From positions 1-21,484 of the forward strand of contig QXVZ01030695.1 in assembly GCA_008931825.1 (NCBI GenBank): 21,484 bases of DNA. The letters are read 5' to 3'. The stretch is from Phallusia fumigata. Its lineage: Eukaryota > Chordata > Ascidiacea > Phlebobranchia > Ascidiidae. A program made the translations under genes and the position numbers. The notes under the pieces are model-generated. The model searched no databases. It was not told the DNA's origin and was given only the letters and a program-made list of their open reading frames with translations. Below are positions 1 to 10,526 of this stretch, piece by piece; the first letter of the stretch is position 1, and each line of letters opens with the position of its first letter.

Positions 1-1985
1 ACCCCAAGTCAGAACATGCGCTGTGCTGACGACATATGAACCCGTTTGAACCCACGACACGGTGTGAGCGAATCGATGTCCGACGACGGAGGGCAGTGAA
101 TCGCCCGCTGTGTAATTTCACAAAGTCCCTTTGATCGACTTGCCATGCAATTTCGCCATGGCGATTGGACAATGCTAAAATTGCTGAAAGGCCTGGTTGA
201 ATAGGTTGTGTACAACGTGTGTTGTAGTTTTGTTCTCAAACATTGTTGCTAAGCTGTGCCGATTGAACGGTGTCAGACGTTTTTGCGTTTCATGTCGACC
301 TGTATTAATAGCTTAGCACCAAAACCGAGTTCATCCTGTCGGGCTTACTTGGGTTGCTGTTAAAATATTTATACGTGGGTGTGTGAACTGCATTGTTATC
401 ACTTCCGTTGATTAACGTCCGAAAGGTCGATATACTGCGGATCATCACCTATGTGCGCTACTATAATCTGGCTTAAAGTATGTGGGCGTTTTTTATATAT
501 ATTGCATCACGAAAGCACTCATTAACGATTTGTGCACAAAAGCGGCCAGTGCGTGTACTGTTGGAACGGTTGAACATGTCGCCAATTCATTGCGTTGGTA
601 TAACTTGTAACACATGATTCTTGTGCGTTAAGGGCAAATCAGGTGTCCCGTTTGTAAGTCAATATAAACCTGACGTCGTCGTTGTGGCAGGTGATAACGT
701 TTCCACGCAACAGATTAAAACCTTGCAAACATAATAAACTGACAAGCAAACGACGACTTGTTGACGTTTCTGACTAGAGGTGTAAATTCTGCGCAATTTA
801 ATCATCAGTCGTTGAAGCAAAACGGTCTTCTTGTGATACAACATCGTAACGTTCCAACTTAGGTTGTGGTCCCGCTTTACCAAACGTGTTCGTTGAATAA
901 CAAACGATACGCGGCAGTTCTTGGAACCGGTTTCTCACGCCGCTATGCTTTCTGCGTGGGGTTTTGGCGTACCAGCGGTGGAGATGTGCTAAAGGTTATG
1001 CAGACGTGCGTTTGCTGCAAAAAAGTATTGCCGCAGACTTTACCACGCATGAGTTCCCTCGGTCGCCATTCCCTGCCAATAGCGCGACGCAGTGTAAATG
1101 TGCTTCACCGCTGCGTGGGGTAAAAAGCAAACAAACATTCACTATGCCAAAAGAATCGACCTTGTGGCCCATCGCGAATGTCAAACGTCGTTGTGAAAGA
1201 GTGCACTCGGTTGGAAAGTAAATTGGAATGCGGTTTTTGGGGAAACGACTTCTCAGCTCTTTCACCACACCAGCATAGAAGCGCTTTCTGGAATCAGTCT
1301 ATATTGAAACCACTTTTTTACTACTCTATCATGGTGGGCACCACAAAAATGCCAGAAGTACACACCCAAGGCCGAAAAGTCCGCCCTTTATCGTGTTGAC
1401 AGTCTTGTTTGAACCTATATTTGAACGCTCATTTTTGAAAATACGTCGGCAGCTATATTGTATCTCGCCTGATCGTGTTTCTTTTGTTCGTGTCGTGTCG
1501 GTGTCATCGAATGCCGGCAACGTATGAGGAAATCGGACTTCCTCGCTTTGTAATGAACGGGCTGTTCTTTCCTTTAGATCTGAGCTCCCCAATTGGCTAT
1601 TGCTTTAATATTGCTGTCCATATACCTGTTGCATTTTCGTGTTGTGATGAAGGGGCTTTGTGGTTATTGTGATGAAATGAAAAGTATTATTTGTAAGTTT
1701 TGTAAAACTTGGGCACTGCTGTGTCTTTAACTCATAATCCTGACAAACAAAATTCTTCATGGTAGGTAGAATCTTAGTTAACCATATAGTCGCCATTTTC
1801 TGGCTTAGTGCCATAGAACATCCAGTACACATACGAGCTCTTAGTGTTAAAATATGCAGCACAAACCTCGCCAAAAGCCCACACTTTGTACCTTTCTTTG
1901 TCTACACGTCATGTCTCGCCACAACGTATCATTTCCGTCCACTAATTGCATTGCACACATCATAAACGCATTCTCTTGCATTCAG
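1..1985. other. No recognisable gene; probable upstream PDCD4 intron
   Basis: I looked here for the first MA3 domain and the linker of PDCD4, which should precede the exon at 1986, and found no convincing stretch. Open frames in this part are short, overlap on both strands and resemble no family I know. The stretch from about 850 to 1260 is richer in CG and GC than its surroundings but still gives no recognisable protein. Because the exon at 1986 begins in phase 0 right after a pyrimidine tract and CAG, at least the right part of this stretch should be intron. The upstream PDCD4 exons are either left of the window or too diverged for me to see. Confidence 0.5.
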
Positions 1986-4955
1986 ATGACGACATTGTTG
2001 AAAGAATATCTTTCATCTGGTGACAGTGAGGAGGCGATGAGATGTGTCACAGAGCTCGATGTTCCGCATTTCCACCACGAGCTCGTATATGAGGTAAAGA
2101 ATTGGTATTTGCGACTTGCGAGCTATGTCAGTGTGTGAATAAGTTGCTGTGGATGGTGGTACGTCTCTGTGGAGCAATGAAGTTAGCTTGTATCACAACG
2201 CTTTTCTTGTGAAATTATAGCGTGACACATGTAACATAAACAAGCTTGTAACCGTTACCGGACTAGTGACTACGTCACCATTCAGTGCCGAGAAGTTGGT
2301 GCAGTGTTTTGCCTTGGAGGATAGGGTTTTGTAAAGGTAAACTATACCTCTTTATGTGTCGATTACATTTCCTGTTTCTGTTCTGTACTCAGAAGTATTT
2401 TTAGCATTTGTCTGAATACAATAAGACGATAAAATATATGTCCTTTGTATTTTTACCGCGCAATGGATATTACTTTTTTATCAGGACTGTAAGTACTGAC
2501 TATCCGTATAGCAAGTCTGCCCACACTATCAAATTCCAGTACATTATTCACCATTCTCCCCAATTTTCAGCCGATTCAATTTCGAACGCAAATTCCTTTT
2601 CTTCGAAAGCACTATAACCCCATTGGAATTCTCACCACACACCGCTTTTCCGCTCATACAAGCTGTTTTTTCTCAAATCCCCGCAGATTTTTAGTGCGCT
2701 CACAGCAGACTGTTGTGTGTAATAGGATTCCATGCCGTTAACAGGATCGCTGACCGAAAGAAATGTTTTTTTCGTCGTAATAATTTGCCCCCTTTACACC
2801 GAGGGATTTTTCCGATCGTGGAAAGCTACTTGGCCATAGAACTGTTTGCTAATGAGCCACGGAGCTAGGTTTAGATGCTAGGATCCAAAATATCATTCCC
2901 AAGACCAAGAATTAAGATGCTGGCTGATTGGGTTCAACGGCAAAATTAAATGGATCGCTACACTTGCCATGGCGATAAGATAGTAGGCCACGAGATATTT
3001 TTAAAACGTTATATTGGCCACGTAAGGAAAATAGTTGAGAAACACTGCACTAGACCACGGGTGTATCTATCGATGATACTTAAACAAAAGTGGGAAAGAT
3101 TTTTTAGATTTTTCAAAGCAAAATGGCGTTTTTGTTAATCTGCTACGATTTAAGTGTTTAGCTGTGAAGCCTGTACTAATCTCCGATGTTACATAACCCT
3201 AATCGCACAAAATCCACTGTTTTTGATAGACTGCAGATAATTGATTTCCAACACAAATCTCATGGGTTTTTTCTGACAGGCTCTTCTGATGGCAATCGAG
3301 GTGAGCACTGAGCGGGCTGGGAATATGCTTGTGCATCTGCTCAAGAGGTTTGCGGACACTGCAATCGTCACAACTGACCAAATCACTCAGGTGCGAAGCT
3401 TGACGTGTTTGGGTTTTAAGACCAGCTATCTATAGGAGATCAAAGAACCTTTTTTTGGAAGTCTTTGGTTTCTAATGTGGGGGGTCCTAAAAGTGGCAAA
3501 CAAGTTACTGATTTCTAAATAAAGCTCCAGATAGATACAATGATAAGGGTGCAGGTATTACAGATTAAAATCTGTTGCGCCCTGTACAGCGTTTGTTTTG
3601 AGGACTAAAAGGTTAAACATTGGGTTTCTAAACCTCCCTCCTTTTTGACCTTGACGGTATAAGAGGACGATTTGACGGCATGGTATGATTATAGCCATCG
3701 ACCAACGGTAACGACAAAACCTTTGTTTGTACAATCTATTTCACCGATCTTGACATGCGACCACCACAATTCGATTTATTGATTTTCAAATATGATTCAC
3801 TGGGTTCTGGTGTCTTCAAAGCAGATTACAGGAGCTAATATAAAAACTCCCAATCATTAAAATTATTCCCCCAAGCTGGCAGCGGTTACTGTTGCAAGAG
3901 ATCAGATGTCTGTATTCCATTTGCACGGCCGTCGGGGTTTACCAGGGTACCATGCTGTCAACGTTTAATTTAAAAAACATAAAATATGGGCGAAAAGCTT
4001 TGTCGCATCGATTAAAATGTTTCTGCATAAGCATTCCATATGGCAGTTATGAGGCTTTCTAAGATAAATTTGCTACACTACACCCTATGCTAGTGGCTCA
4101 TAACCTTGTGGTAATTGCCCACATGTGTGTAGCAGGTTGGTAATCAGCTGACTTTTTGGGTGAAAACAACACTGTTTTATATTGAGTGTGCCAAAACTAG
4201 CTAAATAGGTGAATTAGTTTTGGGGCAATTGGGAAGAAGGTAAGAACCGTTGCTGTATGACAAGCATTGCTGTTCAAAACTCGTTTGAAAGCCGCTTTGC
4301 GTTTGTACGCGAGCAAGCAATGGCTTACCTGAAAAGTTCCGGGCAGAAACGTGATCCTGCGGTTTGTGTCCGTAGGGATTTGTTCGCATTTACAACGAGA
4401 TGCCTGACGTTAACTTGGACGTTCCCAACGCGTACTTCTACCTGGAACAGATTGTCAACAAGTGCTACGACCTTAAGGTCATCGGCTTAAAGCTGAAGGT
4501 GCAAGCTCCCAACAGGTCGGTGTCCGCCTGGTACAGGGTTCGGCGATCTTTTGAACGCAATGTGCCAGTTTACAAATTATGCCCGTTGGTAATAACATGA
4601 CGTGCCATGTTGATGACGTCACTTCAAAACAAGGAGGTCGCAAAACTTGCTACCCAAAATCACTTGCGAAAATACCACACGTGCCAGAGGTGCCTACCTT
4701 AAGCCCAGTATATTGTAACAGTGGCAACACCACAGAATGGTTTTCCATGTTGCTTTATAAACTGTTTATCGTTCATGTGTATGTTACAAAAGCAATAGAC
4801 ACGGCCGTTTTAATGCGTTTTCAAAAAATTCCATTCGGAAGAAATCTCGTGATCAATTTCTACATTCTTCCAGGAGCCGCAAGCGCTTCGTAAGCGAGGG
4901 AGACGGCGGAAGACTCAAGAACTACCGCAACGACAACTACTTTGACCTTGTGTAG
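1986..4955 (+). CDS. PDCD4: PDCD4-like protein, last four exons (second MA3 domain and C-terminal tail)
   Basis: Exons are 1986-2093, 3280-3390, 4376-4515 and 4874-4955 (stop TAG 4953-4955). Each intron has GT-AG ends and the phases (0, 0, 2) join perfectly. The first exon encodes [10 protein letters not shown] and [11 protein letters not shown], the second an amphipathic helical stretch ending TTDQITQ, the third [17 protein letters not shown], and the fourth [15 protein letters not shown]; all match vertebrate PDCD4 in order. PDCD4 uses its MA3 domains to bind the helicase eIF4A and hold back cap-dependent translation; the N-terminal domain and first MA3 domain are not visible here. The serine in RKRFVSEGD is the position known in mammals as an AKT/S6K-type phosphorylation site (S457), so that control may be conserved. 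The last residues ([11 protein letters not shown]) differ from and are longer than the vertebrate tail. The in-frame ATG at 1986 is an internal codon of the MA3 domain, not a start. Confidence 0.93.
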
Positions 4956-6027
4956 ACCTGCAAGACGAAGATGGTGGCTGCTGGTATATCGTGACTTTGA
5001 AGATCACCATATTTCCTGTTGTGTGGGCTGGTGTCGTTTGTTTTTTTCTTGTAGCGAGTAGCATCCCTCTCACCCCTACCCGATTTCCGTTACCCCCAGG
5101 TCAGATTTTTCGCAGTGATTGAGATCGCGATGTAGCATCTCCTTATTCTCTTTCCTTCTCCCGAAGAGGAGCCGATGGTTCCCACTCCCTTTCGTACCGC
5201 CCGAGCAACAGAAGTCGCCGGTTGGCACATAACGCCTTGCTTCTAGCATCGTGGGCGGTCAATCTGCTACAGTAAGGCCTTGTGACGTCATAGTGGCCCG
5301 CGGCCCTTACCCCCAATGTTCCTCCGCACCCCTGAGCTCTCGAACCGTTTCGTTGCTTATTATCGTGTTGACAAGTTTCTTTTTACCCAGTTCTCCGTTG
5401 CGTCGTGTGGTTTCGTTGCCGGGGGTTTCCCTGTGCGGGAACGGCTTTTGCAAACCGAAGGCCGTGTTCTGATTTCCCACAATTTTATACGTGTCCCGGC
5501 TGATTTGATCAAAACCGAAAGTTTCGCACGCTCCCGTGCAAATTGTGTCGCGCTGTATATTTCCTCCGTTGACGCCAGTTGCATCTCGTCATCTCCCCCG
5601 TATAATACGTTATATCACAGCTGTGTAGTGGCGTGGCAAAATAAAGCAAACGTTTTTCGTTGACTTTTCGACGGCTGGTGCGTAGAATGGTTGGGCCTTT
5701 AAAGTCGTTGAACTTTTTAAAATTGTACATACAATTAGATTGTCGAAACATCGGTTTTGGAATTTTTTTAATTTTTTTGGTCACGTCGGTAGAAACGCAT
5801 GTTGTCTTTCTGACTTAAATAAGACATTTGCTGGGACCACTAGTCCTGCCTTTTATCAGTAATGACTCGAGTTTTTTGAAAGAGGTTGGGCGTTGTGTTT
5901 ACTTCCCAAGTTCTATTGTTGTAAGAAGTGACAAAGCGTGACTTTGTAGATTTTGCAGTTGTGAGAAACACGAAGATTCTAAAAAGTCAGCGTGACTCGT
6001 TCGGAATGTTTTTTTTGAATCAATAAA
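4956..6027 (+). other. Probable PDCD4 3' UTR with two candidate poly(A) signals
   Basis: This non-coding stretch directly follows the PDCD4 stop. AATAAA occurs at 5640-5645 and again at 6022-6027 (read as AATAAAA). The part from 5050 to 5640 is richer in C and T, with several short open frames that overlap on both strands and resemble no protein. A full TGACGTCA palindrome lies at 5283-5290, but its position inside a likely 3' UTR gives no reason to call it a control site. Which AATAAA is used cannot be told from sequence alone. Confidence 0.5.
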
Positions 6028-6420
6028 AACAACAGAAAACGGTACCTTGTCCAAATTGAAAAAAAAAAATATTATTTTTCAAAGACAAATGCTGTCAAAA
6101 ACAGTTTGCTAAATCATCAATGACAAAAAGTTGTGCAAAGCTTGTAGGCCGTATTGAGCGGAATTTGTGATGTCACGAAATGTTACACTAACATATGCGT
6201 TAGCGATAAGAATTGCATTTGACTGTGCAACAATGCTTCAAGATCCAGCAATTCGACCCTCGCAGTGAAAACAAGCAACCTCTAACTATCCCACCGGCTT
6301 GTTGCGTTTGAGGCACATCATATTATTGGTTTTGGGCCCAATTTTTGGTTTTAAAACCTTGTCCCTTAAATTTCTGCCTATGGGTTTGTCCAATGCGAGT
6401 ACGAGTTGCATTTTTCCTAG

Positions 6421-6500
6421 GGCAAGGCTGGTTCGAACTGATTTCTATTTTCTTGAGCACACCGGCAAAACCTGCTTAGTCATGTTGGCAAATATTTGAT
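6421..6500 (+). pseudogene. Possible decayed sulfotransferase exon with a PAPS-loop remnant
   Basis: After a pyrimidine-rich tract ending in TAG at 6420, the frame reads RTDFYFLEHTGKTCLVML. In cytosolic sulfotransferases the corresponding place reads roughly D-V-(F/Y)-V-x-T-Y-P-K-(S/T)-G-T-T-W-L, the loop that binds the 5' phosphosulfate of PAPS. Here the invariant lysine would be histidine, the tryptophan would be cysteine, and two residues are missing. It lies upstream of, and on the same strand as, the SULT 3' exons at 6562-7047, where such an exon belongs. No clear GT donor follows. I rate this as a hint only; a short chance similarity is a real alternative. Confidence 0.22.
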
Positions 6501-6561
6501 GTCGATGTCGGCCTTGATGCTCGGTGTTCGGTTCGTGTTGAACGTTGAAAACATGCGTAGT

Positions 6562-7047
6562 NAATGGTATAAACACAAAGACGATGAAAACGTTTTGTTT
6601 CTCGTATTCGAGGAAATAAAAAAGGTTTGATTTGGTTTCAAAACGCATTTTTTTTGTTTAACATATTTTGTACATTTCACGATATTTTATTATTTCACTT
6701 CAAAATTTCATTTATCAAGAACCCACGAAAGGAAATCCAGAAGATAGCGGAGTTTATTGGAAAACCTTTGACAGATGAAGAGTTGGATCAGGTTGTGCAG
6801 AAAACGTCCTTTGCATCGATGAAAAAGGGTTCAGGAGAAGAGGAGACGAACAAGAAAGACGGACTTACCAAATTCAGAAAAGGTTATTTTGGGTTGATAA
6901 ATGGACAATGTGAGTGTTTCATTGAGTTGTTTCGTAGGTGAAATCGGAGACTGGAAAAACCATTTAACCGTGGCACAATCGGAATTCGTTGATCACAAAG
7001 TGAAGAGAATACTCGGAGATACCGACATCAATTTTATTTACCAATAA
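6562..7047 (+). pseudogene. Cytosolic sulfotransferase, copy 1: last three exons only
   Basis: Exons are 6562-6624 (cut on the left by the N at 6562), 6720-6882 and 6938-7047, stop TAA 7045-7047. They encode EWYKHKDDENVLFLVFEEIKK, then NPRKEIQKIAEFIGKPL through TSFASMKK, then GDWKNHLTVAQSEF. This is the C-terminal third of a SULT, which transfers sulfate from PAPS to phenols, amines or steroids in the cytosol. The RKG-x2-GDWK element that helps bind PAP and the K-x3-TV-x3-E dimer motif (KNHLTVAQSE) are both present, and the exon borders equal those of vertebrate SULT1 genes. The second intron is only 55 bp. The exon encoding the PAP-binding HVIRNPKDQAVS segment, found in copy 2, is missing. 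Whether this is a true fragment or a gene cut by the assembly join at the N cannot be decided here. Confidence 0.85.
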
Positions 7048-8471
7048 TAAGCTTCACAATTGATTTTTTGAAGATTAACGTTGAACAAAAATATAGTTTG
7101 CAGTTTGATGCGTGTAGGAAAGATCAAAAGAGAGTCTCAGAAGTTGGTGAATCCTTAGTCCGGTTTTGTAAGGGCACAAAACACAACACATTAACGTTTG
7201 AAACAAAAAAAATACATTTGACTGTGCAAAATTGTTAGGACATTTAGTGACGATCAGGCACGATGCATATGCTTGTTTACAAAAATATTCAATATATCAA
7301 TTCGACAGCGGTGGGTTATAAACATGCAATCTAATGATGCAATATAGTTCCGAATGACTTTAACGTTTACAAAATACAATGCACATGTAGCAGCGAGCTT
7401 TGTTGCGGACAAATTCACAATGTTTAAATATGATTTCTATGCTTTCCCTCCCAAGTGCAACCACGCGTCAAGCTAATTCCAAAGTGCATTGGCTTTGTTA
7501 GTTTTGGGCCAATCCTTTTCTCTGTATGTGTCGTGTGACCAAAGCGTGGTTGGACTTACCCACACCCTGTTCTAAAAAATCAGTTTTTATATTTTAGTGC
7601 AGTCATCTGTTAGAATCGTCTAAGTCTAATTGTTTGTGTGTTTACTAAGTGTTGCAAAGTTGCAACTATAATGTTTTCAGCCATGTAAAGATTTTCTAGT
7701 AACCTCGTTTGTTTTTGTTGTTTAAATGTTTAGACGATAAAACCAACACCATAGTGCCAAACAACTAGTACTGTGAACTTCAGAAATCTCAACGTGTTCT
7801 CTATACTCTATAAACTTAACACCTCGCCCTGCTGTTATTCTACACCTTACTTACTCTGCCGCTTTGCACACAAATGTACATAGCGATTAAATTCACCCTC
7901 CCTAACTATTGGTTAACGTGAGGAATTATGGGAACAACGACAGCAAGATGGTTTGTGTAGACTGCGAAAAACGCCACCAAAACCAACTAAACCACCGAAT
8001 TATTGCCGCTTAAGTAGCGCGTGCAGTCAGACGTGTCAAACCAACCAAACAAGGACGATTGTAGAGCGTTTAAATCCGGAAATGTTTATGAGCTCTTGAT
8101 CAATGCGCAGGCTCATTGTTCACAGTGTGAGGCAATGTTGAATACTTTGACTCGCAGTTAGACTTTAGATTTAACAACTTTAAAACCGTTTATTGGTTGG
8201 TAAAATATTTGCACTGTACGCGTTTGTGCAGAACGAACAAGTCCCGATATCTAAGCCGCATTGAGGGCCTGAGGCTGTTGAGATTGTTACTATGAACTGG
8301 TAGTGCGTTTACCTTTCAGGTTAAAAGTCGCTTAGGAAAATTAAAACTTGCTTTCAGGACACGACAGCCTTGCCGCGCACCTTTGATGTTCTGGGTTTTA
8401 ACGATTGGTTCTGCACAGGTCACCTTTTTACCTCTAAAAATAAAGTGTATGAAATGTCTAAAAAGTGAACA
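7048..8471. other. Spacer in the SULT cluster; diverged duplicated non-coding DNA
   Basis: No coding region is recognisable. Around 7216-7255 there is a stretch (TTTGACTGTGCAAAATTG and beyond) similar to stretches near 6219 and 10276, which sit upstream of the two SULT pieces. Around 8000-8160 another stretch (shared core CAAACCAACCAA) aligns with 9919-10110. These look like leftovers of the flanks of duplicated SULT units, so a third, lost SULT unit is possible. Confidence 0.4.
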
Positions 8472-9111
8472 TGAGTGTAGTAACTGAGGGCGAGTTTTTA
8501 TTTCGCAAACTGACTCTGCAAGACCTGCCAACGGATCGTTTAATGGTTCGCGATTTTTTCTGCCTCAATCGCCGCTTATGAAGATTTTTCAAGTGAAACC
8601 CAAAGAGGTTGACAAAATTTACATGAAAAGGGTGGAGAAAATGCTAAAAGGCGGAGCATCGGCTGGTTGTTTTCATGTTGAATCCGGCGAAGCAGCTTGT
8701 CTGGCCCTTTGCAGTGTTCTTACGCAAGGTAAGAGTGCGCATGAGGAAGTCGCAAAACAAGATGGATATTCACCAGCGCTGAAATCCATGATTCGTTTTT
8801 GGAACGTTCTCGAAGGAGATTTGTTTGCAGCACTTGGTGCGAAAAAGATTTTTTTCCAGGACGTTGGCGTCGTGCGACCAAGCTGCGCAAAACTCGGTCT
8901 CTTTTAACAACTGGACACTTACACTAGTTGCATGGCCGAAGAGCTAAATTGCGAATATGTGGTTGCTTTGCTTCTGTCGGCTTATTCGCAAAGGGTGGCC
9001 ACAAAGCATGATCACAAGGTTTTACGAGAGATTTCGTATGCTGACTATGTGGACCCTGAAACAGGACGGAAACCGGATTTGACCTTGTTCCCAGATCATT
9101 TAACTGCATAG
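8472..9111 (+). pseudogene. Intronless GNAT N-acetyltransferase, aralkylamine NAT-like, with two frame lesions
   Basis: An ATG at 8472 opens a frame beginning MSVVTEGEFLFRKLTLQDLP and running to FFCLN at about 8566. The protein then continues one frame over with PLMKIFQVKPKEVDKIYMK, so one base appears to be lost near 8567-8573. That second frame runs to 9111 (TAG) but contains a TAA at 8905-8907, right inside the acetyl-CoA binding motif A region (VGVVRPSCAKLGLF, then QLDTYTSCMAEEL). After the stop the same frame still reads like a GNAT: CEYVVALLLSAYSQRVATK, then REISYADYVDPETG. The layout (FFxxNxPL near the start, motif A, SAYSQR, YADY near the end, about 213 residues) resembles the dopamine/arylalkylamine acetyltransferase branch, which acetylates aryl-alkyl amines using acetyl-CoA. 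AATAAA follows at 9162-9167. Two lesions suggest a recent pseudogene, though errors or a null allele are possible. The exact substrate is unknown. Confidence 0.72.
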
Positions 9112-10500
9112 ATTACATACCAGAAACTTCCAATTGCACTAAAAAGTTACCTGTGAAATTTAATAAATGTTTTAAGCTTTGTTACGATTTTGTGCTGGTA
9201 TTAGTTAAAAACGTTTCATATAAATGATGCCACGTCTTAAATATTGTGTGCTTTATTAATGCGCGATGGAAAAGGACTAGCGATTAGCGTGAAGTAACGC
9301 GTCAGCATTTTCAAACATACCGCTCGTATAGAAAGCTGAATACTTACATACTTTTCTGATCAGAGGGGCAAGGATTCTTGGCATCAATAGTTCTTTCCTC
9401 ACCTACATCAACTATGTGCAGCCGATCACCTGATGCTATATGATTCTTTGTCAACCTTCACTTCAAAACCGAAACAACACCAACAATTACAAATTTAAGC
9501 ACCTTGCGTGGTATGGGATTCTTGGGTTGCCAGTGTTTGCGTTTTTACTAAAATTATGTAGCAAATCCACTAATTAGTCCATACGATAATAACTTTGGTC
9601 AGAATAACGTGAAATGGTTGGTTCTGTTTTATTTTGGTCGCACAAGACCAAGTAAAAGGTAACGTTTATTACTTTTTTGAAAGTCTTTTAAACTTTACTA
9701 ACGTCACAGCAGACTGCAATACAATCGTCTAGAAACTTCATGCGTGAAGTACAATCAATATCTATCACGGACGTCGAAGCTAAGAGTTTAAAACGTTGAA
9801 AGTCAATAAATGACTTTAAAAGTCCTGGCAATGTTTGTTTGCCCCTTTTTTGCATATTGTGCAGTTCATTTGGTTAGTTTGTGTTTGTAGTGACGTTGCG
9901 TACGTTCCCACCTCCGGCAATTACCGCTTTTTCCATTGCGAAAGGTGTAAATACCACAAGTGACGCTGGCAGTCAGGCGTAGCAAACCAACCAAGCAAGG
10001 ACAAGTGCAGCGCCCTAAAATCTAACGTTTAGTTGTTCTTTGTCATTGCGAAGCCAGGTTTTTACCAGTTTCTTGGGCAATGTGTAATACTGACTCGCCG
10101 TCAGTCGTTTGAATAGGTTCAGTGAGGCTTTTGTACCAACACATGTTGTTTTTTCAATGCAGTCAGAAATAGTTTGTTAAATTATTAATAATGAAGAAAT
10201 GTGCAAAGCTGGTAGGCCATTAAGCGAGATTGGTTGGGTCACAAAAAGTTGCATTAACATGAGTAGCGACCAGAGTTCGACTGTGCGATAATACTAGGAA
10301 ATTTAGTAATGGCTCACTCGCAGTGAAAGCACAATAAGTTGAACTAAACATAAAACGTCAATTTATATCTACCTTGCCTTAACAACCAGATTGTTGCATT
10401 TGAAACATAAGCATTGTTTGGCCTGGTCCAATTTTTNTTCTCAGACTTTTCTTTTATAAACCAACATAACATGTTTCACTTGTTTTAATTTACGCGCAGG
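9112..10500. other. Spacer upstream of SULT copy 2; duplicated non-coding DNA
   Basis: No gene is recognisable. The part from about 9919 to 10110 resembles 8000-8160, and 10150-10436 resembles 6083-6345 (shared pieces such as GTGCAAAGCTGGTAGGCC against GTGCAAAGCTTGTAGGCC). These similarities run beyond the coding exons, so the duplication copied whole genomic segments rather than transcripts. A single N at 10437 interrupts the second similarity, at the point where the copy 1 relation becomes unreadable. Confidence 0.5.
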
Positions 10501-10526
10501 ACATTTCCTGTCACTGACATAAACCT

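Noticed and set aside
850..1268. Overlapping open frames on both strands in a CG-richer patch, one with a WRTSGGDVLKVMQ run slightly like the PDCD4 linker
   Set aside because: No run of matching residues, no consistent splice sites, and several frames are equally open, so composition explains it.
4257..4375. Open frame [10 protein letters not shown] onward just before the third PDCD4 exon
   Set aside because: It is in intron, in a different frame from the exon, and the exon joins its neighbours perfectly without it.
4614..4621. TGACGTCA palindromes (also 5283-5290 and 16865-16872) as CRE sites
   Set aside because: They lie in an intron, a 3' UTR and a coding exon, and three 8-mers in 21 kb are not strong evidence.
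5251..5663. Longest open frames (up to 115 residues) after the PDCD4 stop
   Set aside because: They resemble no family, overlap on both strands, and lie in the likely 3' UTR.
9796..9822. Small hairpin AAAGTCA-ATAAA-TGACTTT
   Set aside because: It is a seven-base stem in AT-rich spacer with no linked gene; such stems are expected by chance.
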